Origin: CAYNDL01 sp964396115
Lineage (GTDB): Bacteria; Patescibacteriota; Andersenbacteria; UBA10190; CAIZMI01
Direction of reading: 5' to 3'
Assembly: GCA_964396115.1 (NCBI GenBank)
Contig: CAYNDL010000004.1
Location: 1 to 32,531 of the forward strand
Length of the DNA stretch: 32,531 nucleotides
Below, piece by piece: positions 8,207 to 16,856 of the stretch. A model generated the notes under the pieces. That model was not told the DNA's origin and ran no database searches. It was given only the letters and a program-made list of their open reading frames with translations. How positions within the stretch are numbered: position 1 is the stretch's first letter; each line of letters begins with the position of its first letter. The translations under genes were made by a program, and so were the position numbers.

Positions 8207-9258
8207 TGTTTGATCGCTTATTCGGTAAGTTCTCCCAAGATCTAGGGATAGATCTTGGTACGGCAAATACGCTTGTCTATTCTCGGGGTAAGGGGATCGT
8301 GATAAACGAACCATCTGTGGTCGCCATGAATACAAAGACCAAACAAATCTTGGCCATCGGAACCGAAGCCAGAAAGATGGTCGGAAAAACCCCAGCCCAC
8401 ATTGTTGCTACCAGGCCATTAAGGGATGGCGTTATTTCGGATTTCGAAATAACTGAACACATGTTGCGCTATTTCATCGACAAGGTACATCGTGATTCTT
8501 TTTCCCTCATTCCAAGGCCGCGAGTTGTTGTAGGCGTGCCGTCTGGCGTCACCGAAGTAGAGAAGCGTGCTGTTGAGGATGCGGCGATGCGTGCTGGTGC
8601 GCGGAAAGCCTTTTTAATAGAGGAGCCGATGGCGGCAGCGGTTGGTTCGCGTTTGCCTGTTCAAGACTCAGCAGGAAACTTGATAGTGGACATCGGAGGA
8701 GGCACAACTGAAGTGGCGGTTATTTCTTTGGGAGGTGTAGTTGTTAGTCGATCGCTGAGAATTGCGGGTGACGAATTGAACGAAAATATTATTCAGTATG
8801 CTCGCGATGAATTTAACTTGCTCCTCGGTGAAAGAACAGCGGAAGAAATTAAGATCGCAATCGGATCAGCTTGGGAATTGGCTGAACCACTGGAAATGCC
8901 GATGAGAGGACGTGATTTGGTAACGGGATTGCCTAAGGAGGTTATTGTTAATGACACCCAAATAAGAGAGGCTTTAAGTCGTTCTGTAAGAACTATTATC
9001 AACAACATCAAGGCAACAGTTGAGGAGACTCCCCCAGAATTGCTGGCAGACATCATGGAGCGAGGAATAATGTTGTCTGGTGGAGGTGCGCTGTTACGTG
9101 GCCTCGATAAATTGATCGCCGCGACTACCCATATTCCAACAAGGGTTGCGGACGATCCTTTAACAGCCGTCGCGCGTGGAACTGGGATTGTATTAGAAGA
9201 TTTAGAGGTGCTGCAGGAGGTATTAGCCCCCTCTCCGTCCCCTAAACCCCTGAGATAG
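8206..9258 (+). CDS. mreB: rod-shape actin homolog MreB
   Basis: Actin-like ATPase that forms membrane-associated filaments guiding lateral wall synthesis. The 350 residues show the MreB phosphate-1 loop (DLGIDLGTANTLVY), the invariant RPLRDGVISDFE, the IEEPMAAAVG connect motif, phosphate-2 (DIGGGTTEVAVIS) and the adenosine motif (LSGGGALLRGLD). It starts the mreB-mreC-mreD-PBP2 cluster. A start overlapping the proS stop by one base implies coupled translation. The protein indicates a rod or otherwise elongating cell. Confidence 0.97.
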   Translation: MFDRLFGKFSQDLGIDLGTANTLVYSRGKGIVINEPSVVAMNTKTKQILAIGTEARKMVGKTPAHIVATRPLRDGVISDFEITEHMLRYFIDKVHRDSFSLIPRPRVVVGVPSGVTEVEKRAVEDAAMRAGARKAFLIEEPMAAAVGSRLPVQDSAGNLIVDIGGGTTEVAVISLGGVVVSRSLRIAGDELNENIIQYARDEFNLLLGERTAEEIKIAIGSAWELAEPLEMPMRGRDLVTGLPKEVIVNDTQIREALSRSVRTIINNIKATVEETPPELLADIMERGIMLSGGGALLRGLDKLIAATTHIPTRVADDPLTAVARGTGIVLEDLEVLQEVLAPSPSPKPLR

Positions 9259-9270
9259 AAAGGTTGGTTG

Positions 9271-9309
9271 TTGCCAGCCAGCCACGTACACGTGGTAGAG
9301 TAGTGGCAA
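9271..9309 (+). other. nested inverted repeat in the mreB-mreC gap
   Basis: An outer perfect pair TTGCCA (9271-9276) / TGGCAA (9304-9309) encloses an inner perfect palindrome CCACGT-AC-ACGTGG (9282-9295). The structure ends three bases before the mreC ATG. No T-run follows, so a terminator is unlikely. An mRNA structure that sets mreC translation, or an operator, are both possible. Confidence 0.5.
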
Positions 9310-9312
9310 AAG

Positions 9313-10113
9313 ATGGCCCAAAACAAAGGTGTAAGAAAGTTTGTCATATTTGCATTTTTGGCAGGTTTGCTGATATTTGTGTTTCAAAAGGGATGGTTTT
9401 CTCCAGCGCAGAGTGGCACGCTTCGTTTTTTGTCGCCGGTAACTAGCAGGGCGGCGGACGCGTTAAGGGGTACTGGTGACTTTATTGTTTCGTTCGTGAG
9501 GATCGGCTCTTTGAGTCGTTCTGTAAGACTATTGGAAAATAAAAATGCGCAACTTGAGGCGCGTCTGGCAGACCTGCAGGGAGTCAGGGAAGAAAATGAT
9601 TTACTGAGAAGGCAGATGGACCTTCTTCCTCGAGAGAAATTTCACTTAGTGATGGCCAATGTAGTGAGCCATACGACGGACGGGGTAAGCGATGCATTGA
9701 TTATTAACCGTGGTTCGCGGGATGGGTTGCGGGATGGACTACCAGTAATAATCGATGAAGGTGTAGTTGTAGGCAAAGTGTCAAAAGTAAGTGAACTTAC
9801 AGCCACGATCATGCTGGTGACAGATGCCGAATTTAGACTGGCAGCGCTGGTACAAGGTGGTGACGCGCAGGGTTTGGTTCACGGCGAGAAGGGAATTGAT
9901 ATATCGCTGGAAGAAGTTCCCAGAAATAAAAAGATAAATGTTGGCGACAAGGTAATTACGTCGGGTGTTGATGGCGTATTCCCACCAGATTTATATGTGG
10001 GTGTCATAAGGTCTATTGAGGCACCGGGAAATGAAATATTTCAGACCGCAAAAGTAACTGCCCCACTTGATGTCAGGAAGGTTCGTATTGTAAGCGTTAT
10101 AGTCGGGCGCTGA
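9313..10113 (+). CDS. mreC: rod-shape protein MreC
   Basis: Bitopic scaffold of the elongasome that links MreB to PBP2 outside the membrane. The 266 residues have one N-terminal membrane helix (about residues 9-25), a coiled coil (about 72-108, with ENKNAQLEARLADLQ and EENDLLRRQM), and the MreC beta domain with NRGSRDGLRDGLPVI, VVGKV and the late VGDKVITSGVDGVFPP signature. ATG start three bases after a structured element; mreD follows after one base. Confidence 0.92.
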   Translation: MAQNKGVRKFVIFAFLAGLLIFVFQKGWFSPAQSGTLRFLSPVTSRAADALRGTGDFIVSFVRIGSLSRSVRLLENKNAQLEARLADLQGVREENDLLRRQMDLLPREKFHLVMANVVSHTTDGVSDALIINRGSRDGLRDGLPVIIDEGVVVGKVSKVSELTATIMLVTDAEFRLAALVQGGDAQGLVHGEKGIDISLEEVPRNKKINVGDKVITSGVDGVFPPDLYVGVIRSIEAPGNEIFQTAKVTAPLDVRKVRIVSVIVGR

Positions 10114-10114
10114 A

Positions 10115-10633
10115 GTGAAGTACTATTTTTATCTGGTAATACTCTTTTTCAGTCTGATCGGGCTGGAAATTTTTTTTGCCAACCTCTTTCCGCGTATGAC
10201 AATTCCTTTAGTGCTCTCTTTTTTGATCGCTTTTGCTTTCTTTACACCTTCAAAAACGAGATATCCTTACAATGCAGTCGTTCCCGTCGCATTGATTAGT
10301 GCTTTTGCAGGCGACGCTGTCTCCTCGCTACCTTCCGGAGTCGTATTTTTTGTGTATATAGTTATGTCCTTGTTGACCGTTAATCTGGCAGTAAATGTTC
10401 CGCGTGAAAAAGATGTGAAAATTCTGATGCTCTTATCCGTTCTATTCATATTGGCTTCTCGAATTGTTTTTGTTATTTGGATACGTAACCCCGGTTTACT
10501 CCTAAGTCGGACTTTTATGCTGCACTCATTTGGAACTGCGATCATTGGATCAGTTTTTGTCGTAATGTTTTATTTCGTGCTCAATAATTCGCTAGAGTGG
10601 CTGACGAAAACATTACTGGCGGAGGACAAATGA
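10115..10633 (+). CDS. mreD: MreD-like integral membrane protein
   Basis: Small hydrophobic protein of 172 residues with about five predicted membrane helices, placed between mreC and the PBP2 gene exactly as mreD usually is. Sequence identity to MreD is weak by eye, which is normal for this fast-evolving family, so the call rests on size, topology and position. It starts at GTG one base after the mreC stop. Its 3' end provides the GGAGG that serves the next gene, and the two overlap by ATGA. Confidence 0.75.
   Translation: MKYYFYLVILFFSLIGLEIFFANLFPRMTIPLVLSFLIAFAFFTPSKTRYPYNAVVPVALISAFAGDAVSSLPSGVVFFVYIVMSLLTVNLAVNVPREKDVKILMLLSVLFILASRIVFVIWIRNPGLLLSRTFMLHSFGTAIIGSVFVVMFYFVLNNSLEWLTKTLLAEDK
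10621..10625 (+). promoter_or_regulatory. ribosome binding site of the PBP2 gene
   Basis: GGAGG lies four bases before the ATG at 10630, inside the end of mreD. It decides the start: an upstream in-frame ATG at 10597 has no such site and would overlap mreD by 37 bases. Confidence 0.7.
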
Positions 10634-12588
10634 AAAAACACAAGATAAAAGCACGGCAGATTATTACTTCTGCTTCATTTACAGAAAATAATTCGACGGG
10701 CGAAATTTTTGTGTTGCCAACAGGTGAGTTGCGGGACATGGGTGATACTTTGCCCGAAAAAAGAATTAAGTGGCTAGCAATAATTGGAGTTATATTGCTA
10801 GGAATCATTGCGGTACGCTCTTTTCACCTGGAAGCTTCCCAGAACTTGTTTAGAAAACAAGTTGAGGGAAACCGCATGCGTCTCAGAGTGGAGTATGCTC
10901 CGCGAGGAGTAATGTTTGATCGCAATGGAAAGCAGTTGGTCCAAAATGTTGCAAGTACTGACCTTGTGGTTTATCCAGCGCAGTTGCCTGCTGATATCGA
11001 AAGTGAAATAGGAGTGCTTAGATCAATCTTTCCCAATGTTAAAGCTTCTGAATTTCAAGAGGTCTTAAATGCGGCAGATAGGACTTCGGCCAAACCCGTT
11101 CCGCTTCTTCCAAACATTAACCATGAACAAATGGTGGCTGTACTGGCGCGAAGTCAAGAATTGCCAGGAGTTCGTGTGGAAAACTTACCGACCAGAGAAT
11201 ATGAAGGAAACGGGATCTTTTCGCACATACTCGGATACATGGGAAGGATAAATGCCGATGACCATAAAAAGAATCCTGACTATCTGTTGACCGAGTCAAT
11301 AGGAAAAAGCGGATTGGAGAAGACATACGAATCAGTTTTACGCGGTGTCCACGGTGCTAAGAAAGAGGAAGTTGACGTCCGTGGCAGGATGATTAACGAC
11401 CTTGGCACAGTCCCTGCTAAGCCTGGTGTTAATTTGCGACTAAACATTGATGCTGATCTACAAAAAAGACTTCATGATGATCTGAAAGCCCAGTTAAAGA
11501 ACGCTGGAGAGTCCCGGGGTGCTGCGGTGGCAATAGACCCTCGCGATGGCGGCATCTTGGCTTTGGTAAGTATTCCTGAATTTGATAACACAAAATTAAC
11601 TCAGGGTATGTCATCAAGCGAAATCACCGACCTGTTTTCCAACAAGGATGAACCACTACTAAATCGTGTAATCCAAGGGGAATACGCGCCAGGTTCCACT
11701 TTTAAGCTCGTATTGGCAATTGCTGGACTAGAAGATGGAGTGATAAATCGCGGTACCACTATCGACAGTACTGGCGGGATCAGTGTTGGTTCGTGGTTTT
11801 TTCCTGACTGGAAGGCTGGCGGTCATGGGACAACGGATATAATTAAAGCTATCGCGGAATCCGTTAATACTTACTTCTACATGGTCGGTGGGGGTGTTGA
11901 GGGTAGGCAAGGACTGGGGATAGAGAAAATCACCGCCTGGGCGAAGAAATTGGGGTTTGGTGAGCCTTTAGGTATCGATATTCCCGGTGAAACGGATGGA
12001 TTCTTGCCTTCTCAGGAATGGAAAAAACGGGTGAAGAAAGAACCGTGGTATATCGGCGATACCTACCACGCTTCAATCGGTCAAGGAGATGTTTTAGTCA
12101 CTCCGCTTCAAATATGCAGTTTAACGGCAACAATTGCGAACGGCGGGACATTGTACGAACCCCGGCTGGCTCAAGCGCTGTTAAGAAATGACGGTTCGGA
12201 AATGGAAGTGATCCATAGCAAGGCGCGGGGACAACTTTTTTCAAAGCAAACGGCTGAAATTTTACAAACGGGGATGAGGGAGACTGTCCTGAGCGGGTCG
12301 GGTCGGGCATTGAGTGACCTTCCTGTCGCAGTTGCCGGTAAAACGGGAACTGCTCAAGTTATTGGAAAAGATAAAGACAAGACTCATGCATGGTTTACTT
12401 CTTATGCTCCTTACGAAAACCCTCAGATAGCCCTTACGGTCATGCTGGAAAAAAGCGGTGGCGGTGACAAGTTTGCTGTTCCAATAGCAAAAGATATTTA
12501 CAAGTGGTACTTCGGCGGAAAAAAAGACGAAGAGATAGACTTCCTGAAGAAGGAGAAAGATGAGACGAAAAAAAATCCTATTGACTAG
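10630..12588 (+). CDS. mrdA: penicillin-binding protein 2 (elongasome transpeptidase)
   Basis: Class B monofunctional transpeptidase that cross-links peptidoglycan during elongation. The 652 residues have one N-terminal membrane helix (about 40-60), a PBP dimerisation domain starting at APRGVMFDRNG, and a transpeptidase domain with all three active-site motifs: S356-T-F-K359, S411-V-N413 and K571-T-G573. Gene order mreBCD-PBP2 supports the elongation-specific subclass rather than FtsI. A rodA gene, often next, is not here: a probable terminator and greA follow. The C-terminus is a lysine-rich tail. Confidence 0.94.
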   Translation: MKKHKIKARQIITSASFTENNSTGEIFVLPTGELRDMGDTLPEKRIKWLAIIGVILLGIIAVRSFHLEASQNLFRKQVEGNRMRLRVEYAPRGVMFDRNGKQLVQNVASTDLVVYPAQLPADIESEIGVLRSIFPNVKASEFQEVLNAADRTSAKPVPLLPNINHEQMVAVLARSQELPGVRVENLPTREYEGNGIFSHILGYMGRINADDHKKNPDYLLTESIGKSGLEKTYESVLRGVHGAKKEEVDVRGRMINDLGTVPAKPGVNLRLNIDADLQKRLHDDLKAQLKNAGESRGAAVAIDPRDGGILALVSIPEFDNTKLTQGMSSSEITDLFSNKDEPLLNRVIQGEYAPGSTFKLVLAIAGLEDGVINRGTTIDSTGGISVGSWFFPDWKAGGHGTTDIIKAIAESVNTYFYMVGGGVEGRQGLGIEKITAWAKKLGFGEPLGIDIPGETDGFLPSQEWKKRVKKEPWYIGDTYHASIGQGDVLVTPLQICSLTATIANGGTLYEPRLAQALLRNDGSEMEVIHSKARGQLFSKQTAEILQTGMRETVLSGSGRALSDLPVAVAGKTGTAQVIGKDKDKTHAWFTSYAPYENPQIALTVMLEKSGGGDKFAVPIAKDIYKWYFGGKKDEEIDFLKKEKDETKKNPID

Positions 12589-12617
12589 TTACCTTTCTTA
12601 CTGTAACGTGTCTGTCC

Positions 12618-12644
12618 AGCCGCGCACCGTGCGGGCTTATTATT
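12618..12644 (+). terminator. probable rho-independent terminator after PBP2
   Basis: GC-rich hairpin: AGCC pairs with GGCT (12618-12621 and 12634-12637) and CGCA with TGCG inside, with one bulged G and a CCG loop. TTATTATT follows (12637-12644). It lies 29 bases after the PBP2 stop and would close the long upstream transcript. The T-run is interrupted, so efficiency is uncertain. Confidence 0.55.
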
Positions 12645-12668
12645 GAAGCCAATCGATTCTAATAACGG

Positions 12669-12697
12669 TTGTCAAAGATAATTAACCCCAGTATCGT
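12669..12697 (+). promoter_or_regulatory. candidate promoter for greA
   Basis: TTGTCA (12669-12674) and TATCGT (12692-12697) are separated by 17 bases. This is a moderate match, with five and four bases of consensus. It falls between the putative terminator and greA and would give a leader of about 30 bases. Confidence 0.35.
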
Positions 12698-12734
12698 GCG
12701 TAATCCGGCACATTTGTCAGTAACCATTAACACA

Positions 12735-13196
12735 ATGTATCAGAAAAAAACGTTAGTAACAGAAGAAGGAATGCAGAAGTTAAAGGAAGAACTTAATGTT
12801 CTAAAAACTGTTCGTCGTCGCGAGGTCGCGCTGGCAATTCAGACAGCAAAAGAGCAGGGAGATCTGTCTGAGAATGCTGAATATGTAGATGCAAAAGATG
12901 AACAGGGTCTTCTCGAACAACGTATTTTGGAATTGGAAAACATTTTAAAAAACGCAGAAGTCATCCAGAAGGATCCAAATGGTCGAGTTAACGTTGGTGT
13001 CACTGTTAAGGTTGATATGAACGGTAAGGAGTTTGCTTATACTATTGTTGGTCCCAATGAAGCTGATCCGAGCCAGGGAAAAATATCTAACGAGTCGCCG
13101 CTCGGCATTGCGCTCATGGGCAAAAAAGTGGGAGACGTCTCTTCTGTCCGTACGCCAACAGGAAATCGCCAAGTGAAGATCTTGAGCGTGGGGTAA
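12735..13196 (+). CDS. greA: transcription elongation factor GreA
   Basis: Binds RNA polymerase through the secondary channel and stimulates cleavage of backtracked RNA. The 153 residues fit the family: an N-terminal coiled coil with LVTEEGMQKLKEELN, the acidic tip segment KEQGDLSENAEYVDAKDEQ, and a C-terminal FKBP-like domain ending in ISNESPLGIALMGKKVGD. The frame is open upstream to 12669, but the 22 extra residues are not GreA-like, and the family normally begins 10-12 residues before the TEEG motif, so the ATG at 12735 is chosen. No SD is visible. Confidence 0.95.
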   Translation: MYQKKTLVTEEGMQKLKEELNVLKTVRRREVALAIQTAKEQGDLSENAEYVDAKDEQGLLEQRILELENILKNAEVIQKDPNGRVNVGVTVKVDMNGKEFAYTIVGPNEADPSQGKISNESPLGIALMGKKVGDVSSVRTPTGNRQVKILSVG

Positions 13197-13225
13197 TTAT
13201 ATTTCGATTGGCTTAAAATACGTTA

Positions 13226-13254
13226 TTGATTTGCGAGCAATATCCAAGTAGGAT
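13226..13254 (+). promoter_or_regulatory. candidate lysS promoter, predicted leaderless
   Basis: TTGATT (13226-13231) and TAGGAT (13249-13254) are 17 bases apart, and six bases separate the -10 from the GTG of lysS at 13261. This is the same geometry as at secD. The hexamers are only moderate, and the -10 lies in the palindrome described separately. Confidence 0.4.
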
Positions 13255-13258
13255 ATTG
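13238..13258 (+). other. perfect palindrome abutting the lysS start
   Basis: CAATATCC (13238-13245) and GGATATTG (13251-13258) form an 8-bp perfect inverted repeat with a 5-base spacer, ending two bases before the GTG of lysS. The right arm contains AGGA at SD distance (7 bases) and overlaps the candidate -10. It may be an operator or an SD-hiding hairpin; there is no T-run for a terminator. Confidence 0.55.
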
Positions 13259-13260
13259 GT

Positions 13261-14718
13261 GTGCGAGAAGATTTAATATTATCCCGCGATGAGCATATAA
13301 AACGCCTGCAAGAGGCAGGTGTTAGTTTGTATCCGACTTGGAATAAGAGAAGTCATAACGCTGCAGCAGTGAAAGAAGCTGCAGATTCTTTAGTGGCAAC
13401 AGGAACGAGTGTAACTGTAGCAGGGAGATTAAGGGCAAAGAGAAAACATGGCGGCTCGACTTTTATCGATCTGGTTGATGGTTCAGGAAAAATCCAGGTT
13501 CTGCTGCGCAAGAATGAGCTTGGTGAAGAAAAATATAAGTTAATAGAGGCCCTGGACCTGGGTGATTTTGTCGCTGCTGAGGGAAGTGTAATGAAAACGC
13601 AGGCGGGGGAAGTTACGGTTTCGGCAAAGAAATGGGATTTAATAGCCAAATCACTCGCTCCTCTTCCTGATTCATGGCACGGATTAAAAGATGTAGAAAT
13701 TAGGGCAAGACAAAGAGAATTGGACTTGCTCATGAATGAAGAGACTAAGAAAGTGTTCGTAACTAGAACAGCAATCATTCAGGCGCTGAGAGAATTTCTC
13801 CTTCGGAATAATTTTTCAGAAGTCGAGACACCAGTCTTGCAGTCTATTGCTGGTGGAGCATCGGCGCGTCCCTTTGTTACACACCATAATGCTCTCGATC
13901 TTGATCTGTATTTAAGGATATCTCCAGAACTTTACTTAAAGAGGATGTTGGTAGGAGGTTTTGAAAGAGTTTTTGAAATTGCTCGGAACTTTAGGAATGA
14001 AGGCGTTGACCGTCAACATAATCCAGAGTTCACGATGTGTGAATTTTATATGGCTTACGCCAAAATTGATGATTTAATTAATTTTTCAGAGGAATTGTTC
14101 GAGCATATTTTTTCGGCCATAGGCAAGGAATCTAAAATTACTTACCAAGGCCAGGAACTTAATTTTGCTCGTCCCTGGAAACAGGTTTCGTTTGTAGGGA
14201 TCATTGAAGAAGCGACTGGCATCAATGTCTTGGAAGAAAAAGACCCACAAATTTACATATCTTTTTTGCAAGACAAGAAGATTGCACTGCCCGAAGCTCC
14301 TACAATACCAGCACTTGTGGACACGCTCTTCAAGGAGATTGTAAGAAAGAAAACTATCCAACCGGTTGTTGTTCGCGATTATCCCGCCTTCATGCAGCCT
14401 TTGGCTAAAAGATATGATGACCGGCCTGATTTGGTTCAGCAGGCTCAGTTGATCGCTTACGGTATGGAATTGTTTAAGGCCTATACGGAGTTGAACGATC
14501 CAATTGATCAAGAAGCAAGGTTTAAGGAACAAGAAAAGTATCGTGAAGGTGGTGACGAGGAAGCACAGCGCATTGATCAGGCTTTCTTAAATGCTTTGAA
14601 GATTGGCCTGCCCCCAACAGCTGGTTGGGGTATGGGGATAGAGCGACTTGTGATGTTGTTGACGGATCAATCACACATTAGAGATGTGATTACGTTTCCA
14701 CTCTTAAGACCGGAATAA
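13261..14718 (+). CDS. lysS: lysyl-tRNA synthetase, class II
   Basis: Charges tRNA-Lys. The 485 residues have an N-terminal OB-fold anticodon domain (TVAGRLRAKRKHGGSTFIDL, about residues 51-70), motif 1 with the dimer interface, motif 2 (FEIARNFRNEGVDRQHNPEF) and motif 3 (GWGMGIERLVMLLTDQ) near the C-terminus. The substrate loop reads YPAFMQPLAKR, and the QAQLIAYGMELFKAYTEL helix is typical. The GTG start at 13261 is the first start in frame and gives the expected short N-terminal helix. serS follows after five bases. The class II type rules out the archaeal-like class I enzyme. Confidence 0.96.
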   Translation: MREDLILSRDEHIKRLQEAGVSLYPTWNKRSHNAAAVKEAADSLVATGTSVTVAGRLRAKRKHGGSTFIDLVDGSGKIQVLLRKNELGEEKYKLIEALDLGDFVAAEGSVMKTQAGEVTVSAKKWDLIAKSLAPLPDSWHGLKDVEIRARQRELDLLMNEETKKVFVTRTAIIQALREFLLRNNFSEVETPVLQSIAGGASARPFVTHHNALDLDLYLRISPELYLKRMLVGGFERVFEIARNFRNEGVDRQHNPEFTMCEFYMAYAKIDDLINFSEELFEHIFSAIGKESKITYQGQELNFARPWKQVSFVGIIEEATGINVLEEKDPQIYISFLQDKKIALPEAPTIPALVDTLFKEIVRKKTIQPVVVRDYPAFMQPLAKRYDDRPDLVQQAQLIAYGMELFKAYTELNDPIDQEARFKEQEKYREGGDEEAQRIDQAFLNALKIGLPPTAGWGMGIERLVMLLTDQSHIRDVITFPLLRPE

Positions 14719-14723
14719 TAAAT

Positions 14724-16031
14724 ATGTTAGACATCAGTTTTATCAGGGATAATGTTGAGACAATAAAACAAGCTGCGCTAGACAAGAATGTTGAAGTTGA
14801 TGTTGACCGTCTTTTGGAATTAGATAAAGAGAGAAGAGAACTGCAACAAGAGATCGACCAGTTAGGCGCTAAGAGAAATGTTCTTGCCCAAGGCACGAAA
14901 AACGGCAAACCTGACCAAGAAACAATTGAGGCGGGAAGAAAGTTAAAGGAAGAGCTATCCGTCCTTGAAAAGAAATTTTCAAATATTGAAGAAGAGTACA
15001 TCGTTTTGGCGGAAAAACTTCCCAATGTTCCCACTGATGATACTCCCGTGGGAAAGGATGAAAGTGAAAATATTGTTGTGTCTGAACACGGGGAGCGGCC
15101 GGAGTTTTCTTTTAAGCCGAAGGAACACTGGGAGATTGCGGAAAAAATGGGCATACTGGACAGCGAGAATGCAGCAAAACTAGCTGGATCGCGGTTTGTT
15201 TACATTAAGGGTGATCTGGTGCTGTTGGAGTTCGCGCTGGTGCAGTTCGTATTTAATGTCCTCACAGATGAAAAAGTTTTGTCGGAGATTATTGCGAAGG
15301 CAGGACTAAGTGTACCGAACAAGCCTTTTATCCCTGTTGTGCCGCCAGTATTTACTCGACCGGAAGTGATGCAAAAAATGGCTCGTCTTGAGCCTAAAGA
15401 GGAAAGATACCATGTAGATAGTGACGATCTATACTTGATTGGAAGCGCAGAGCACGCCCTCGGCCCACTACACATGGATCAAGTGCTTGATGAAAAAGAC
15501 CTACCGAAGCGTTACATAGGTTTTTCACCATCGTTCAGAAGAGAGGCTGGTTCTTATGGAAAAGATATTCGTGGCCTGATAAGAGTCCATCAATTCGACA
15601 AATGTGAGATGGAGTCATTTAGCGCGCCGGATAATTCACTTGAGGAACACAAATTCTTTGTCGCCATTCAAGAGTACATTATGGAGTCTCTCGGGCTGCC
15701 CTACAGAGTTGTTCTTAAATGCACGGCCGACATGGGGACGCCAAACGCCAGGGCGATAGACATTGAGACATGGATGCCGGGACAAAATAAGTACCGTGAG
15801 ACGCACACTGCTGATTACATGACTGATTACCAGGCGAGAAGGCTGAAGACAAAGGTAAAGACTGGGAAGGGAACCGATTTCGCTCATATGAATGACGGGA
15901 CAGCGTGTGCAATAGGGCGAACGCTGGCTGCGATAATAGAAAATAACCAAACGGAGGACGGGACAGTTAGAATCCCCGAAGTGCTGGCACCATACATGGG
16001 AAATAGGAGCGTCTTGTCCGCCATTAAGTAA
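14724..16031 (+). CDS. serS: seryl-tRNA synthetase
   Basis: Charges tRNA-Ser. The 435 residues are the standard length. The N-terminal long coiled-coil arm that grips the variable arm of tRNA-Ser is visible (about residues 28-100, rich in E/K/Q heptads). The catalytic domain has motif 2 (FSPSFRREAGSYGKDIRGL, followed by VHQFDKCEM) and motif 3 (NDGTACAIGRTLAAIIENNQ). ATG start five bases after lysS; no SD visible, suggesting translation coupled to lysS. Confidence 0.97.
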   Translation: MLDISFIRDNVETIKQAALDKNVEVDVDRLLELDKERRELQQEIDQLGAKRNVLAQGTKNGKPDQETIEAGRKLKEELSVLEKKFSNIEEEYIVLAEKLPNVPTDDTPVGKDESENIVVSEHGERPEFSFKPKEHWEIAEKMGILDSENAAKLAGSRFVYIKGDLVLLEFALVQFVFNVLTDEKVLSEIIAKAGLSVPNKPFIPVVPPVFTRPEVMQKMARLEPKEERYHVDSDDLYLIGSAEHALGPLHMDQVLDEKDLPKRYIGFSPSFRREAGSYGKDIRGLIRVHQFDKCEMESFSAPDNSLEEHKFFVAIQEYIMESLGLPYRVVLKCTADMGTPNARAIDIETWMPGQNKYRETHTADYMTDYQARRLKTKVKTGKGTDFAHMNDGTACAIGRTLAAIIENNQTEDGTVRIPEVLAPYMGNRSVLSAIK

Positions 16032-16041
16032 GATTAACGGC

Positions 16042-16851
16042 ATGCGCCAAATGGTCGCGGACGAGTCATCGTTCTTGCAGAAGGATCCACCACGTCCAAT
16101 GTGGTTGCTTATCGTGATTCTTATTTTGATTATTATTCTCGGGGGAACGGCGAGTATGTTCTTGCCTGATAAATTTGTTGTTCAAAACATTGTAGTCCAT
16201 GATGCAAGACCGGAGATTTCTGAACAGGTAAAACAATATGTTTCTGAAGTTGTCAGGGAAAAAGCTACAATGTTCGGGAAAACAAATATTTTTCTTGTTC
16301 CGAGAGCCTTTTTGGAAGATAGTCTGCGTGCAAAATTTCCAGTGGTGCAAACGGCACAAATATTACGTGTTCTTCCCAGCACGGTCTCGGTTTCTGTTCA
16401 AGAAAAAATACCAGTCGCTCTTTTATTTTCTGGTGGTGCCTATTTTGCACTGGATCCACAAGGAGTTGCCTTTGAAGAAGTACCTGCAGATAAGTTGAAA
16501 GAAAACAAATTTCCTCTGCTGCGTGACCAACGGGAGACAGCAGAAATTGAATTAGGGAAGCCCGTGATAAACAACGAGACCATTTCTATGCTGCATGAGA
16601 TAACCCGACAGCTACCGGATCGCTTTAACTTGACTGTGTCGGAGATGACGATTCCGGCTATTGGTACGCAAGAGCTGGATGTCCATACAAATGAAGGATG
16701 GACACTTGTTCTGGATGCAACTCGCCCTTTGGATGGCCAATTTGTTGTTCTTGATAAAATACTTACTGAGGAAATAGACTCAAAGAAGAGAAAGAGCTTG
16801 AAGTATATTGATTTACGGGTGCCAGGAAAGGCATTTTACATGTATCGTTAA
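16042..16851 (+). CDS. ftsQ: FtsQ/DivIB-like cell division protein
   Basis: Bitopic division protein that bridges FtsBL and the septal synthase. The 269 residues show a short cytoplasmic tail, one membrane helix (about residues 20-42), a POTRA-like domain (FVVQNIVVHDARPE through LRVLPSTVSVSVQEKIPVAL, where the RxxPxxxxxxVxE pattern is typical) and a beta domain ending in LKYIDLRVPGKAFYMY, similar to the C-terminal strand of FtsQ. It is isolated from other dcw genes, which is common in reduced genomes. ATG at 16042 is chosen; a second ATG three codons later is equally possible. Confidence 0.8.
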   Translation: MRQMVADESSFLQKDPPRPMWLLIVILILIIILGGTASMFLPDKFVVQNIVVHDARPEISEQVKQYVSEVVREKATMFGKTNIFLVPRAFLEDSLRAKFPVVQTAQILRVLPSTVSVSVQEKIPVALLFSGGAYFALDPQGVAFEEVPADKLKENKFPLLRDQRETAEIELGKPVINNETISMLHEITRQLPDRFNLTVSEMTIPAIGTQELDVHTNEGWTLVLDATRPLDGQFVVLDKILTEEIDSKKRKSLKYIDLRVPGKAFYMYR

Positions 16852-16856
16852 TCGTA

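Noticed and set aside
12669..12734. 22-residue N-terminal extension of GreA
   Set aside because: The extra residues do not resemble GreA, which normally starts just before the TEEG motif; the ATG at 12735 fits the family length.
13197..13260. Terminator between greA and lysS
   Set aside because: The only strong stem there (13238-13258) has no T-run after it and touches the lysS start, which fits regulation better than termination.
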